A DNA stretch of 64,000 bases from Candidatus Obscuribacterales bacterium (GTDB lineage: Bacteria > Cyanobacteriota > Vampirovibrionia > Obscuribacterales > Obscuribacteraceae): contig JAIELX010000022.1 in the NCBI GenBank assembly GCA_019752635.1, forward strand, positions 51,022-115,021. Direction: 5' to 3'. Within the stretch, counting starts at the first letter, position 1. Every line of letters starts with the position of its first letter. This document shows, piece after piece, positions 1 through 9,386 of the stretch. The notes below the pieces were generated by a model. The model was given only the letters and a program-made list of their open reading frames with translations. It was not told the origin of the DNA and did not search any database. Made by a program: the position numbers and the translations under genes.

Positions 1-1
1 C

Positions 2-787
2 TACGACTCGATGCCTCCGGCAGTAATAAAAGACGGCACGGTAACATTTCCAAACGAGAATGGTTGTGCCGGCTCTGTAGAAGTCGGTCGACTTCTCGAC
101 CCTCCCGCTGCTACTCCATCGCTAGCCGAGGTGGCTGAGTCGATGGCAAAAGCCTGTCGCGCGAGTTCCAGGGAATCAACTTCGATGGGCAAGTCCAGCG
201 CCGAATATCAAACGACCCAATTAGAAATGTATCGTCGCATTTTGGATACAGTTCAGCAATATCCGCAGCGATTCCCTACAGACAATCCAGGGCAGATTTT
301 CGAACTCCCTTCTTTGATCAAAGAACGCAATCCCGGGGTTGAGGATTATGTTATTCAGCCGTTGATCGAGGAAGTATACGAACATGCGCCGGCGCGCCTG
401 GTCTTTACTACAGAGAAGGGCTCGGCTTATCGTCTCTACGGCGATGGTTCTCTAGGACGTCTGAAGTCCAATGGCTTTACAAGGGATCGCTGCGAGAATC
501 AATACTTTACAGACCCGGCGGAGGGTCAGCGACTTCTAGATGCAGCAAATGACGAAGGACTGGCAAATTTCAGCTTGCCTGTTTACTTAGAGCCATCCCC
601 GGGCCTCATTCCACTTTCCTTGCACAGGGCGGGACACGTCCCTCGCACATTACCGACCTTCTCCGAAGGGAGATTGCTCTGGCCCGATGGCTACAGGGTA
701 AGTTTCGATGGACATGTCGGCCACCAGATTACAAACCTCAGGTATTTACCCCCTCAATTGACGCCGCAGCTCTCAGGTCCCCGATAG
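2..787 (+). CDS. Hypothetical protein, 5' end cut by window edge
   Basis: The reading frame is already open at the first bases of the window, so the true start may lie upstream; the first ATG seen is at 11. From that ATG the product is 258 aa. The first 60 or so residues are low-complexity (Ala, Ser, Pro), followed by a more ordered region rich in charged and aromatic residues. I recognise no family, catalytic motif or membrane segment. It ends 48 bp before the next plus-strand gene, so the two could share a transcript. Without the upstream sequence its function cannot be inferred. Confidence 0.6.
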   Translation, partial: YDSMPPAVIKDGTVTFPNENGCAGSVEVGRLLDPPAATPSLAEVAESMAKACRASSRESTSMGKSSAEYQTTQLEMYRRILDTVQQYPQRFPTDNPGQIFELPSLIKERNPGVEDYVIQPLIEEVYEHAPARLVFTTEKGSAYRLYGDGSLGRLKSNGFTRDRCENQYFTDPAEGQRLLDAANDEGLANFSLPVYLEPSPGLIPLSLHRAGHVPRTLPTFSEGRLLWPDGYRVSFDGHVGHQITNLRYLPPQLTPQLSGPR

Positions 788-804
788 GGAAACACTAATA
801 GCGC

Positions 805-810
805 TATAAT
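805..810 (+). promoter_or_regulatory. Possible -10 box (TATAAT)
   Basis: A perfect TATAAT lies in the short gap 25 bp before the ATG of the B3/4-domain gene. The hexamer 17 bp upstream does not resemble TTGACA, so only a -10 is supported, and chance occurrence is possible. Confidence 0.22.
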
Positions 811-835
811 ATGGTGCCCCGCGCATTGGAATCTG

Positions 836-1492
836 ATGGAAGTTATAAACAGCTTGCGTGAATTCGGCTTCGGGGCGGGCATCGTTGTTGCAAGATCCGT
901 CGAAATAAGGCCGTCCAGCGCAGAATTGAACTTGGAGCTGGAAAAACTTATAAACCAGAGGAAAGAAGAAGAGTTTCCCCCACCGGCAGTGAAAGAGGCA
1001 ATTCGCGGGTTGCTCAAGAAAGGCGGGTTCAAGCCCAGCGGACGCAACAAGCCGGCAAGCGAATACCTTGCACAAGCCGCCCGTGAAGGGCGGTTCCCAA
1101 GCATCAACAACCTGGTTGACGTCAACAATCTCATTTCTCTAAGCAGCGGACTGCCGATCAGCCTCCTCGATCTCGACGCAATTGGAACGAAACTGATTCT
1201 CAGGTTCGGAAGAGAAAACGAACGCTATGTTTTTAACAACGCCGGTCAGGACATTGATTTGAAAGGGCTTATTTGCGCCTGTGCCGGAGCGACAGACACT
1301 CCAATGGGGAATCCGGTGAAGGATTCCATGGCCGGTAAGATCAAAGATTCTACGCACAGTGTGATTGGAATCGTCTATTCGCCGCTTACTACGGAGAGTC
1401 AAGAAAGATTACTTGAAGAGTATGTTTCTGATTTCGCACAGTGGCTTACTCGCGAAGGCAGCGCCGAGGACACCGAAACTTTCATGGTCTAA
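836..1492 (+). CDS. B3/4 (tRNA-binding-like) domain protein
   Basis: This 218-aa cytoplasmic protein carries a B3/B4 domain like that of the phenylalanyl-tRNA synthetase beta chain, at about residues 60-185. Visible hallmarks are the VDVNNLISL stretch (about 95-102), the following GLPISLLDLD segment, a Gly-rich strand, and the closing DSTHSVIGIVYSP block. Free-standing B3/4 proteins are about this size. In PheRS the domain edits misacylated tRNA(Phe); what stand-alone copies do is not settled, so a role in trans editing or amino-acid handling is only a guess. The start at 836 has a weak ribosome-binding site. The gene ends 57 bp from the convergent metallopeptidase gene. No signal peptide or membrane segment is visible. 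Confidence 0.8.
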   Translation: MEVINSLREFGFGAGIVVARSVEIRPSSAELNLELEKLINQRKEEEFPPPAVKEAIRGLLKKGGFKPSGRNKPASEYLAQAAREGRFPSINNLVDVNNLISLSSGLPISLLDLDAIGTKLILRFGRENERYVFNNAGQDIDLKGLICACAGATDTPMGNPVKDSMAGKIKDSTHSVIGIVYSPLTTESQERLLEEYVSDFAQWLTREGSAEDTETFMV

Positions 1493-1549
1493 GCACAGCA
1501 TGAAGAACACGGAACACAAATACATCTATCGCCGATTCGAAATTGTAGA

Positions 1550-3097
1550 TTACTTCATGCAAATTACGTGGCCTGGTCTGCAGTCAAGCACGCGGTCAGG
1601 TTCGCATTCCTTTGCTCGCTGCAGCCAAAACTCATCGTTAAACCGTGCATCGACTTTAGCCACCAGCCGCTTCATCCTTTCGAATTTGCGCGCAATGATC
1701 GGGTCCCGTTCGGTTAGCTGCACAACTTGATTGTACGCTGTCATCATAAGCGAAAAGAACTCAGCCTTATCCTCGTGAACTGCGCTGCGAGAATACTCAT
1801 TTAGAAAGCCACCACCACCGGTGATGGTGCCTTCAACCCGCTCTTTGCTATTGTCTGCGGCGGAGTCGGTGCCTGTCCCTGTGCCTTCGCCGGAACCACC
1901 GGGGACATCGAATTCCCCGCTCCTAACATGGTCACTGCCGTCATTCTTGGCAGTGCGATTGAGTCGTTCCCAGGAACGGTCGTTTAGGCCTTCAAGGTCG
2001 TCATGAAAATCGATGAGGTGAAACACCTCGTGGTGAAGTATTCGCTTGAACCAAAAATTGCCGTCGATTTCAGGAACGCCAAGGTAAAGCGATTCAGACT
2101 GCACATCGGCAAACCCGGGCATCTCCCCTCCTGCGCAACTAACGCCGGAACATAGCACGATCTGCTTGAGATGAACCTTCGCAAAGAATCCTGGCGGATA
2201 CAAATCCAGCTCCTTACTCAGGAGCGATCTGCAAGCTGCTGCTTTGGCATGAGATACCGCACTAACGTTATAGGCATTCATATCGAACGACGCACGAGCA
2301 TACCGCACTTTTAGTCCTGTTCTTGACTCTAACTCCTGAAACTCGTGCACAACTCCTAACTTGGTCGTATCGACTGTGGGAAGAAGCCCTCTGAGCGCCC
2401 AGTTCAACTTACTTACACCTGGAATCGCGGCTATATTGCTCAAGCGTTGCTCACATGCAATGACGGAGGGATGATTCATCGGAAGTGGCTCACCATCCTT
2501 CAAGTTGTAGGAAGCAGCATCCATTCCAAGGTGCTTTCTAAGCAAGATGACATAGGAAGCATCAAGACCTGCGTGCAAGGCGAACCAGCCGAGCATGTAC
2601 AACGCAACCGCCCACAAACTTCCGGAAGTCAAAGTGAGTTCTGTAATCAGGATTGGCGCCTGAGAGAGTATAGCCAAGAACCATCCTGCAAAAATAAAGG
2701 CGCCAATAACGGCGTAGAGCCAGTGCTTATTCTCTGCCGTAATCTTCGGGCACTTTGGATACTTCTCGTCGGTATCCTGACAGTACGAGCCCCAGTGGTA
2801 CAAGCTATAACGGCAGAAGTGAAGAGTTCCCAGTGTGATAGTGGTAAAAATCTGTGCAAGAAAATACATGACGAAAAAGACCACGGCAGCACTAATGAAA
2901 CTTCCGTGCCACATCACGCCGGTCCAGTCTATCGGCAGAGCCAGCAGCAAGGTCGGAAAAGCCAGTACTTGCCATACGAACTTCAGCGTCAGAAAAAGAC
3001 CCTGCGTAAACAAGACGTAGCGAACAACCACGGCCCGACCATCGTTCACTGTTAGAAAATTCTGCATAGGCGAACTCGAACGTAGTAATAATTCCAT
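1550..3097 (-). CDS. Membrane-anchored putative zinc metallopeptidase (HEVFH)
   Basis: This 515-aa protein has several hydrophobic helices in the first 180 residues, then a soluble domain. The zinc motif HEVFH is at residues 356-360, and a VHEDKAEFF segment about 85 residues later could supply a third, Glu ligand (E446); this spacing fits gluzincin-type peptidases. A Gly/Thr/Glu-rich stretch (GGSGEGTGTGTD) sits between the zinc motif and the third ligand and is probably a flexible loop. I cannot name the exact family. The start is uncertain: ATG 3097 is used here, and ATG 3067 is an alternative; neither has a clear ribosome-binding site. It lies downstream of the alpha-2-macroglobulin gene on the same strand, separated by a terminator-like hairpin, so they are probably separate transcripts. 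Confidence 0.75.
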   Translation of the reverse strand: MELLLRSSSPMQNFLTVNDGRAVVVRYVLFTQGLFLTLKFVWQVLAFPTLLLALPIDWTGVMWHGSFISAAVVFFVMYFLAQIFTTITLGTLHFCRYSLYHWGSYCQDTDEKYPKCPKITAENKHWLYAVIGAFIFAGWFLAILSQAPILITELTLTSGSLWAVALYMLGWFALHAGLDASYVILLRKHLGMDAASYNLKDGEPLPMNHPSVIACEQRLSNIAAIPGVSKLNWALRGLLPTVDTTKLGVVHEFQELESRTGLKVRYARASFDMNAYNVSAVSHAKAAACRSLLSKELDLYPPGFFAKVHLKQIVLCSGVSCAGGEMPGFADVQSESLYLGVPEIDGNFWFKRILHHEVFHLIDFHDDLEGLNDRSWERLNRTAKNDGSDHVRSGEFDVPGGSGEGTGTGTDSAADNSKERVEGTITGGGGFLNEYSRSAVHEDKAEFFSLMMTAYNQVVQLTERDPIIARKFERMKRLVAKVDARFNDEFWLQRAKECEPDRVLDCRPGHVICMK

Positions 3098-3164
3098 CTT
3101 ATGCGCACAAAGCCCGAATTGACTATTCTTAACATGGAATTAGTACTTCTAAACAGCATTAAAT

Positions 3165-3199
3165 TTGATGCCCGCCATTCAAGAAACGGCGGGCATCAA
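3165..3199 (-). terminator. Hairpin terminator after the alpha-2-macroglobulin gene
   Basis: A perfect 12-bp inverted repeat (3165-3176 and 3188-3199) encloses an 11-base loop and has a GC-rich core. Read on the minus strand it lies just after the alpha-2-macroglobulin stop at 3251 and is followed by an A/T-rich run, as expected for an intrinsic terminator. It separates that gene from the metallopeptidase gene. Confidence 0.75.
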
Positions 3200-3250
3200 G
3201 CGTAAGTCTAAGTTCCGGGCACAAGTCGGGCACCAACCGTAGTGGTCTAT

Positions 3251-6200
3251 CTACTTCGCTGTGATTTCCACATGCATTCCGTCGCGCCACTGCTTGTGTT
3301 CGTCGGTGTAATACAGGTAAGCACGACTGGCAGGGCCCGTGTAGGTGCCAGGCACAGCAGCAATCAGGCTCAGAGGCACTGTTACTTTAGCTTGCCCGGG
3401 CAAAGCACGCCAGTATAGAACAACTTCACGACCGAGCACTTCATACGCATGAATGGTTCCCTTCTTCACCAACTCTTTGAGTTGATCATGCCGCGGTTCC
3501 AATCCGCCAGGCAGCCCCACAATTGCTATCGGTGTCGGTACAGGCTCTCTCATTTTGTTGGTGACAGTCACATTCGCTTCGGTGGAGGCGCCTTCCATAA
3601 CCCTATCCTGCGCCATCCTCACGTCCACATCGACCTTGCATTCTTTGCTGCTCGCAGGCGTGAGCGCGTTATATTTCACTGCCATCGAATACGGCATTTC
3701 ACTGCCACCTTCCATGGTGATTGTAAGCTTGTGTTCGCCTGGCGTTAGGAGTTCACTCATGTCAGGCAACTTGATAGCGCCTTGAGTAGATTTGTTGAAG
3801 GCGGTCCAATCACCAATTGACTGCCCATCCACATAAATGCGTACTTTTCCTGGCACCTTGGGGCGCGAACGCAACTTGTCGTAAGCAACAATTGCACGCA
3901 GCGCTAGAACCGTAGACTGCGTCGATCCATAACGCCCCCCCTTGCAGGAATCGGAGAGGAACTTGATTCCCTTCTCGACATTTGCTGTGTAAGCCTGATC
4001 ACGCAACCACGCTAGCGTCGCAAGTGCGGTTCCCTCAACTTCCAGCGCCTCACCGCCGCTGCCGACCACAGACGCAGTGCTCGCTATGCCACCGCTGGAT
4101 TTCTGCTTTGTTGCTAAGCGATCCATTAGTTGCTTCGCTCCGGACTTGTCTCCCGCAAGGTAGAGCGAGTTCGCCGCCAGTGCCACCACATAATTGTTTT
4201 GGCTGGTCGCCGCAGCGGCTTTGATCGACGCAATTTCGTCTTTCAACTCGGAGGCAGATTGACCGGACTCCAACAAAGCCCAAAGAATATACGCATTCGA
4301 ACAATCCTTGTCTTCAATCCAACTGTGCAGGGAGCGACGCTTGCGGTTAAAGCCGCCTTTCCCGTCTTTCTGGTTCAACAACCATGAACGCGTGGTCTTA
4401 ACCATGGTCTGGTCGACCGGCCTCACCTGTGCCATGTCCGTAAAGTGAAGAAGTCCGAACGCAGTCAACGCTTCGTGACCGGGATTTTCACCGAACCACT
4501 CATAGCCCCGATCCGGGCACCAAAATCCCACCAGTCTTTTATAACCGTCATCAAGTTTCACGCGCGATGCCGTGACAAGCTTAGGATCGACACCGGAATG
4601 CGACATGAAGTACTGCTGCGCCATAGTCAGAGGGTAACTTGTCGATGACGTCTGCTCAAAACACCCATAAGGATCTTGAATCAATCGCTCAAGTGCTTCA
4701 GTCAAATTCGCGAGCGGTGTCGGATAAATAGCAGTGCTTGATTCCAGGCTTTCAGCGGCCAGGCCCTTCGGTATGGTGATGACGTGCGTAATCGATTTTC
4801 CTGGCTGAATCACACCACCGAATGCGGCCTCAATCGGAAAGCCCTTGGGTTTAACCCACAACTTGCGCGTTACCTTGTCCTCGAAGGAACCGGCTTTCGA
4901 AGTCAAAATGAAGTCGGTGGAACCGTTGCCGACGCCAACGTTGATTGGTTGAATCCATCTAACCCTTGCCCCCTGCGCGATTTCACTGCTTCCCTTTTGC
5001 AAGGCCGGTAGCTTAAAGTCACCTTTCAGTTTGACGTTCACATCCAAGCCTGCCAGTGAACCTGCGGTTCCATTAACAAGACTGACAGGCAACAGAATTC
5101 TGTCACCCGAGGTTACTTCCAGGGGAAGCTTTGCCTCGGTGTAGAACGGTTGAAGCGAATTGACGGCAATGGTTGAGGCACCAAGAGCCCCATTTCCAGC
5201 GAACCCGTCAGCAAACACGCGGAATGAAGTGACACTATCGTTAAGACCGAAGCTAACGGTAGCCTCCCCGGCACCATTCGTTTTAACGCCGGCGTTCCAG
5301 AAAAGTGTTTCAGCGAAGTCAACTCGGTCTGATGATTTGCGATGGGGTCGAACTTGGTGTGCATACTCGCGGACATATACTACATTGCTGAAATTATCCG
5401 CAAACTCTTCATCCGCAGCTATGCCCATCGCTGCTCGACCACGCCGAGCTTTGTCCATCGCCATTTCGAGTTTGTTGGCGCCCTGATTTTTGTGCGCGTC
5501 ATCTTTAGCAATGTCGACTCGTTTTCCCAACATGCCACCGTGAGCAACCCCGACCGCAGCCGGTAGCGGTTGCATCGCAATGGCTGCCTGCATCTCCGGT
5601 GGTGCTTCTCTGAAATCGCGAACAACAGGACGCTCGTCAAGTATCTGCATTTGCCGACGTGCATTAAAGAATTGAGCCTTGCGCAGTACCGGTGACGGTG
5701 CCGCCATAGGGGCGCCGGGCACTGCCATAGCCATACGTGGAACAGGTCCACGCGAAACCAATGCCATTTTCGCCGCTTTCTGCACTTCCTGCTGCAACCG
5801 AAAATTCAAGGCAACCGCACGCCTTGCTTCATCACCATGAGCAGCAAGAAACTTCGGCAGATCCATGAGCGCAAATCGACGCCATCCTTGCGTACTTAGA
5901 AGCAAATCTGTCGCGAGCGGCGCCTTCGGATTGTTCGGATCAAGATAGACTTGAGCATCGGCGAGATCCTTAACTTCCGGTTCTAACAGCACCATAACGG
6001 GCAAACGTGGTGCTTGCTCGCGTTTCTCCACCATTTCCAGAACACTTTCGTCGGTCACCGTTACTCCGACCAGAGCTGAAACTGGTTTGCCGGTGGAATC
6101 AGTGGCTTTGATAGTCAGCTTCGCTGTTTCGCCCGGAGAATAGGACTTCTTCTCCGGCTTAATGCTAATCTTCAGAGGGTTGGCGGGTTCTCGATAGACC

Positions 6201-7516
6201 AGTCTTTCCGCGAGCGGCGCTCCTTTCGCGTCCCAAACGGTGACGGTGAGAACGCCATCGACTCCCTCAGGCACCGCAAATGATACCGCATGCAGTTCGC
6301 CCGGTTTGAAATCAGTGCGATTGCTTAGGTCCACTCTCTGAGAAGCCACCTCGACCTCTCGTTTCGAAAGCGACACTCGAAAGACCTTTTCAGTGCACCC
6401 GACTTTCACGTCTACGGCTTGATTTTTCTTGAATACGTCGCTCTGAGCCCGGACACATGCACCATGTACTTTCGCAAGGGGAAGTTTAAAGATTGTCTTG
6501 ATACCGGCGGGTTTGGATATGCTCAAGTAGTATTCTTTGCTTGCACTTGGCGTAAACTCGAAGCGGCCGCGCCCCTCGTGTTCCGTGTGAAACACCGTAG
6601 TCGCGCCAGTACCATCCTTCGACATCAGCTTGCCAACAAGGTCGGCAGGCTTACCATTAGGCTGCCGGGCTTGAATATAAACTCGGTTACTATATCCATC
6701 CAGCAAATCCCCACTTTCGGGGAAGATCTGCAAATCAACAGTCTGAAGTAGGATCGGAATAGTCTTGGAGGCCGTTTCAACCACGCCACCATCTTCTATG
6801 ACTAGTGCAAGAGTGCCTTCACCTCGGGGAATCTCATGCGGCAAATCGAAGCTAACAGAGCAAAGCCCCATCGCATCGACCCGGGCTGGAGCGGCAACAA
6901 TTTCTTTGCCGTCTACCCGCGCTGTTACGGTTACTTTAGCACCTTCAGGCACACCGCCCTCAGCACGTTTGACATCGAGCGTTGCGCGAACCTTATCGCC
7001 GGGTCCGTATCCATCGCGTAAGAAAGTGATTTGAGAGTTCAGCCGAGGCGCCCGGTAGGCACGAATATCAAATTTGCGCTCAGCCGGTGCATGACCTTCC
7101 CACGGATAGGTAATGCGAATAGTGTATTCGCCGCCGGCTTGTCCATCCGGCACGACCCAGCCAAAGCTCCAGACACTATCCTGCGCATAGGTATTTCCGC
7201 TAGCAACAGTGTCGCCTTTGGGTCCTTTAATCTCAATGGTTGCACTTGCCGAACCGGAAAGTGGCTTGTGATTTGCTGCGTTAAGCACAACGCCACGGAC
7301 ATAGACCTGCTCACCTGCACGGTAGATTGGCTTGTCCGTGCTTACGAAAGTCTGATAGCGAATTGGCCCGCCCAGAGTTTGGGTAGTAGCTTTCTCGGCC
7401 CGAGGCGCGCTGTTTGCCAGGGACTGGAGCTGAGACGTAGAGAAGGTCAAGGTAAGCGTACCGGCGCAGCAAACTGCGCTAACCGCCAAGCTGCGGCGAG
7501 CTAGTTGAGAAGACAT
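3251..7516 (-). CDS. Bacterial alpha-2-macroglobulin family protein with intact thioester
   Basis: This 1421-aa secreted protein begins with a cleavable-looking signal peptide (about 1-35) and has no lipobox. A macroglobulin beta-domain starting near residue 55 contains the TDKPIYRAGEQVYVRG pattern, followed by more MG-like domains. The central A2M signature (FAETLFWNAG) is near residue 735. The thioester motif GCFEQ is intact, with Cys952 and Gln955, followed by the helical thioester domain with its repeated helix pairs (about 955-1230) and a terminal beta-domain. Family members trap proteases by cleavage of a bait region and covalent capture. The bait is probably the Ala/Met/Pro/Arg-rich stretch around residues 590-720. 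There is no PBP1C gene beside it, unlike the E. coli arrangement. The ATG at 7516 has a GAGG ribosome-binding site. Confidence 0.93.
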   Translation of the reverse strand: MSSQLARRSLAVSAVCCAGTLTLTFSTSQLQSLANSAPRAEKATTQTLGGPIRYQTFVSTDKPIYRAGEQVYVRGVVLNAANHKPLSGSASATIEIKGPKGDTVASGNTYAQDSVWSFGWVVPDGQAGGEYTIRITYPWEGHAPAERKFDIRAYRAPRLNSQITFLRDGYGPGDKVRATLDVKRAEGGVPEGAKVTVTARVDGKEIVAAPARVDAMGLCSVSFDLPHEIPRGEGTLALVIEDGGVVETASKTIPILLQTVDLQIFPESGDLLDGYSNRVYIQARQPNGKPADLVGKLMSKDGTGATTVFHTEHEGRGRFEFTPSASKEYYLSISKPAGIKTIFKLPLAKVHGACVRAQSDVFKKNQAVDVKVGCTEKVFRVSLSKREVEVASQRVDLSNRTDFKPGELHAVSFAVPEGVDGVLTVTVWDAKGAPLAERLVYREPANPLKISIKPEKKSYSPGETAKLTIKATDSTGKPVSALVGVTVTDESVLEMVEKREQAPRLPVMVLLEPEVKDLADAQVYLDPNNPKAPLATDLLLSTQGWRRFALMDLPKFLAAHGDEARRAVALNFRLQQEVQKAAKMALVSRGPVPRMAMAVPGAPMAAPSPVLRKAQFFNARRQMQILDERPVVRDFREAPPEMQAAIAMQPLPAAVGVAHGGMLGKRVDIAKDDAHKNQGANKLEMAMDKARRGRAAMGIAADEEFADNFSNVVYVREYAHQVRPHRKSSDRVDFAETLFWNAGVKTNGAGEATVSFGLNDSVTSFRVFADGFAGNGALGASTIAVNSLQPFYTEAKLPLEVTSGDRILLPVSLVNGTAGSLAGLDVNVKLKGDFKLPALQKGSSEIAQGARVRWIQPINVGVGNGSTDFILTSKAGSFEDKVTRKLWVKPKGFPIEAAFGGVIQPGKSITHVITIPKGLAAESLESSTAIYPTPLANLTEALERLIQDPYGCFEQTSSTSYPLTMAQQYFMSHSGVDPKLVTASRVKLDDGYKRLVGFWCPDRGYEWFGENPGHEALTAFGLLHFTDMAQVRPVDQTMVKTTRSWLLNQKDGKGGFNRKRRSLHSWIEDKDCSNAYILWALLESGQSASELKDEIASIKAAAATSQNNYVVALAANSLYLAGDKSGAKQLMDRLATKQKSSGGIASTASVVGSGGEALEVEGTALATLAWLRDQAYTANVEKGIKFLSDSCKGGRYGSTQSTVLALRAIVAYDKLRSRPKVPGKVRIYVDGQSIGDWTAFNKSTQGAIKLPDMSELLTPGEHKLTITMEGGSEMPYSMAVKYNALTPASSKECKVDVDVRMAQDRVMEGASTEANVTVTNKMREPVPTPIAIVGLPGGLEPRHDQLKELVKKGTIHAYEVLGREVVLYWRALPGQAKVTVPLSLIAAVPGTYTGPASRAYLYYTDEHKQWRDGMHVEITAK

Positions 7517-7859
7517 ATTCGGACCTCTTCGCTGATGATAGCTGCAGTATCGCAGCTACCGGGCATCGAACGAAGCTTTAAAAGGATGACGGGCTCCGCG
7601 GCAAAAGAATAGTAAAAGCACAGCATTTGCCCCGGGGTAATTTTATCTCGTCCTCAAATTCGGGTGAAACCGCCCCTCAATGTTCGGGTGAACGGGCAGG
7701 GCGGGGCTCAATATTTACCAGGAGTGGCGCACCGTTTCGAGCCCTCCAATGCCACCGGACCGGGTCGCGCAGCGCAACCCTGGTTCCTCCTTCGAGGCGG
7801 TTGAATCGCATCAATAAGGGGAAGAAAAGGAGAGTCGTTATCCGGGAGAAAGATTATCG
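7517..7859. other. Divergent intergenic region
   Basis: This gap separates the start of the alpha-2-macroglobulin gene (minus) from the CDPS-fusion gene (plus) and must hold both promoters. I see no convincing -35/-10 pair. A short open frame at 7627-7884 has atypical composition and overlaps the next gene, so I do not call it. Purine-rich tracts near 7815-7850 include the likely ribosome-binding site of the downstream gene. Confidence 0.4.
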
Positions 7860-9278
7860 ATGCGAAAACCGCTTGCGGTTATAGGCATGTCTCCGGGAAA
7901 TAGTTATTTCAAAGACTATGAGGTGCGTTTTCTACTTGAGGAATGCATCAATCGATTTGGAAACTGCGCGGTTATGGTGGCTGATGTTCCTGCCATTGCA
8001 ACCTACGTAGCCCTCGGTTACGATCAAAAGAAAGCCCGGAACAAAGCTATTCCGAAGGGTAACAATCTGAAAAACCGCACGCGTCGACTGGCGGAAGATC
8101 TCGGCTATAACGACAACCAGGTGCGCATCATTGACTGGGCGGAAGAAGTAGAAACTGATTCCCGGTACCTGGAACACTACAATTGCGTGGTCAAGAAGTA
8201 CAAAGATTTGCCTCCGTTTGCCGATCGAGTGAGGTCCACTTGCAGAGAGGTTCTCGAGAACTCGCAGCGCTATGTCGCCCTGGAAGAAGCAATAGAATCG
8301 GCGACTCATTATTTGCTTTCGGAACTCGCCTTCCTGGAATTCGCGCCGACATTCTTCAGCACGCAGCGAGTCTGCTATGTCTACCACCGAAACTGGCAAG
8401 TGTACGAGGACTACATAAGCGGTCGCTTTGATTCCATAGCCAAACCACATTTGGACTTCCTGCTGCTGGAAGCACCCTACGAGACATTTGAAAAGATCCA
8501 CGAAGCTGAGATTCAAACTGGAGGAGTGTTGCACGACACATACAGCCGAGTTATGCAGAGCGGCATTCTGCGCGCGGCTTACGTCGAATACCCGCCAGTG
8601 ATACAAAAGACGAGCCAGGGTTTCAACGGCATCTTCGCCGACATAATCAACGGCTTCGCGGCCAGCAACAACTTGCAAATAGCGTGGGTTGAAGAAACCG
8701 GATATGGTGTCGTCATTGAAGGACTTTCAGAAGGACGTTTCGACATTTTTTGCTCTGCTACATGGCCTACGCCGGAACGCCACAAACTCGCCACCCTGAG
8801 CAGACCCGTTTACTATAGTGATGTCGGCGTTTGGGTAGGACAAGAAACTGACTTGGCATCGGCAGATTGGATTGCGTTGAACGATCCCCGCTACCGAATC
8901 GCAGTGACAGAAGGTGATATCACCCACGAGATATCGCTCACAGACTTTATATTCGCCAAGTGGGTTCGCGTGCCACAACTGGGAAAAGTGAAAGCACTTC
9001 TTGAATTTGTTGCGGATGGCAGAGCAGACGCCACTCTCGTAGAGCGAATGACTTACGAGGCCTATGCATCGCAATTGAGCAAACCACTCAAGAACATTGC
9101 AGCAGAAAAGCCTATCCGCCGCTATCCGAATTGTTTCCTGGTCGGAAAAAACCAACACGACTTCCTCGATCTGCTGAACGCCTACATTAACTCGCTGCTG
9201 CAGTCAGGACAGATCGAAGAGATTGTTGACCGTTACACTGGCGGGTCGGAAGTCGGCATCTACATCCGGCGCGGCTAG
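7860..9278 (+). CDS. Cyclodipeptide synthase domain fused to a family-3 solute-binding domain
   Basis: The first 205 or so residues of this 472-aa protein match tRNA-dependent cyclodipeptide synthases (CDPS), which join two aminoacyl-tRNAs into a cyclic dipeptide. Compared with AlbC, as I remember its sequence, the GMSPGNSYF motif places the nucleophile at Ser11 (AlbC Ser37) and Asn14 (Asn40). Tyr151 and Glu155 match Tyr178 and Glu182, and Tyr175-His176 match Tyr202-His203. The Asn14 makes it NYQ-like. From about residue 225 the chain becomes a type-2 periplasmic-binding fold: it opens GILRAAYVEYPP, has a GLSEGRFDIFCSA hinge region, and closes INSLLQSGQIEEIVDRY. No signal peptide precedes the CDPS domain, so both domains should be cytoplasmic. 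That suggests the binding domain senses a ligand rather than feeding a transporter. I know of no described CDPS with this partner. The ribosome-binding site is GGGAG, at rather long spacing. No tailoring enzyme is directly adjacent. Confidence 0.87.
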   Translation: MRKPLAVIGMSPGNSYFKDYEVRFLLEECINRFGNCAVMVADVPAIATYVALGYDQKKARNKAIPKGNNLKNRTRRLAEDLGYNDNQVRIIDWAEEVETDSRYLEHYNCVVKKYKDLPPFADRVRSTCREVLENSQRYVALEEAIESATHYLLSELAFLEFAPTFFSTQRVCYVYHRNWQVYEDYISGRFDSIAKPHLDFLLLEAPYETFEKIHEAEIQTGGVLHDTYSRVMQSGILRAAYVEYPPVIQKTSQGFNGIFADIINGFAASNNLQIAWVEETGYGVVIEGLSEGRFDIFCSATWPTPERHKLATLSRPVYYSDVGVWVGQETDLASADWIALNDPRYRIAVTEGDITHEISLTDFIFAKWVRVPQLGKVKALLEFVADGRADATLVERMTYEAYASQLSKPLKNIAAEKPIRRYPNCFLVGKNQHDFLDLLNAYINSLLQSGQIEEIVDRYTGGSEVGIYIRRG

Positions 9279-9386
9279 GACGCCCGTAGAGACCGTACTC
9301 TTGAAATGTCAGTAAAAACCCTGTTTTAATAATTCAGCGCTACCACTAAGCTGGAACCGCGTTCCTTACTACACAGGTACACATCG

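Noticed and set aside
1..192. Minus-strand open frame at the left edge
   Set aside because: It lies wholly opposite the left-edge gene, is Ala/Ser-rich, and shows no independent support.
7627..7884. Plus-strand open frame of 85 codons before the CDPS fusion
   Set aside because: Low-complexity, Arg/Ser-rich content, no good ribosome-binding site, and it overlaps the well-supported start at 7860.
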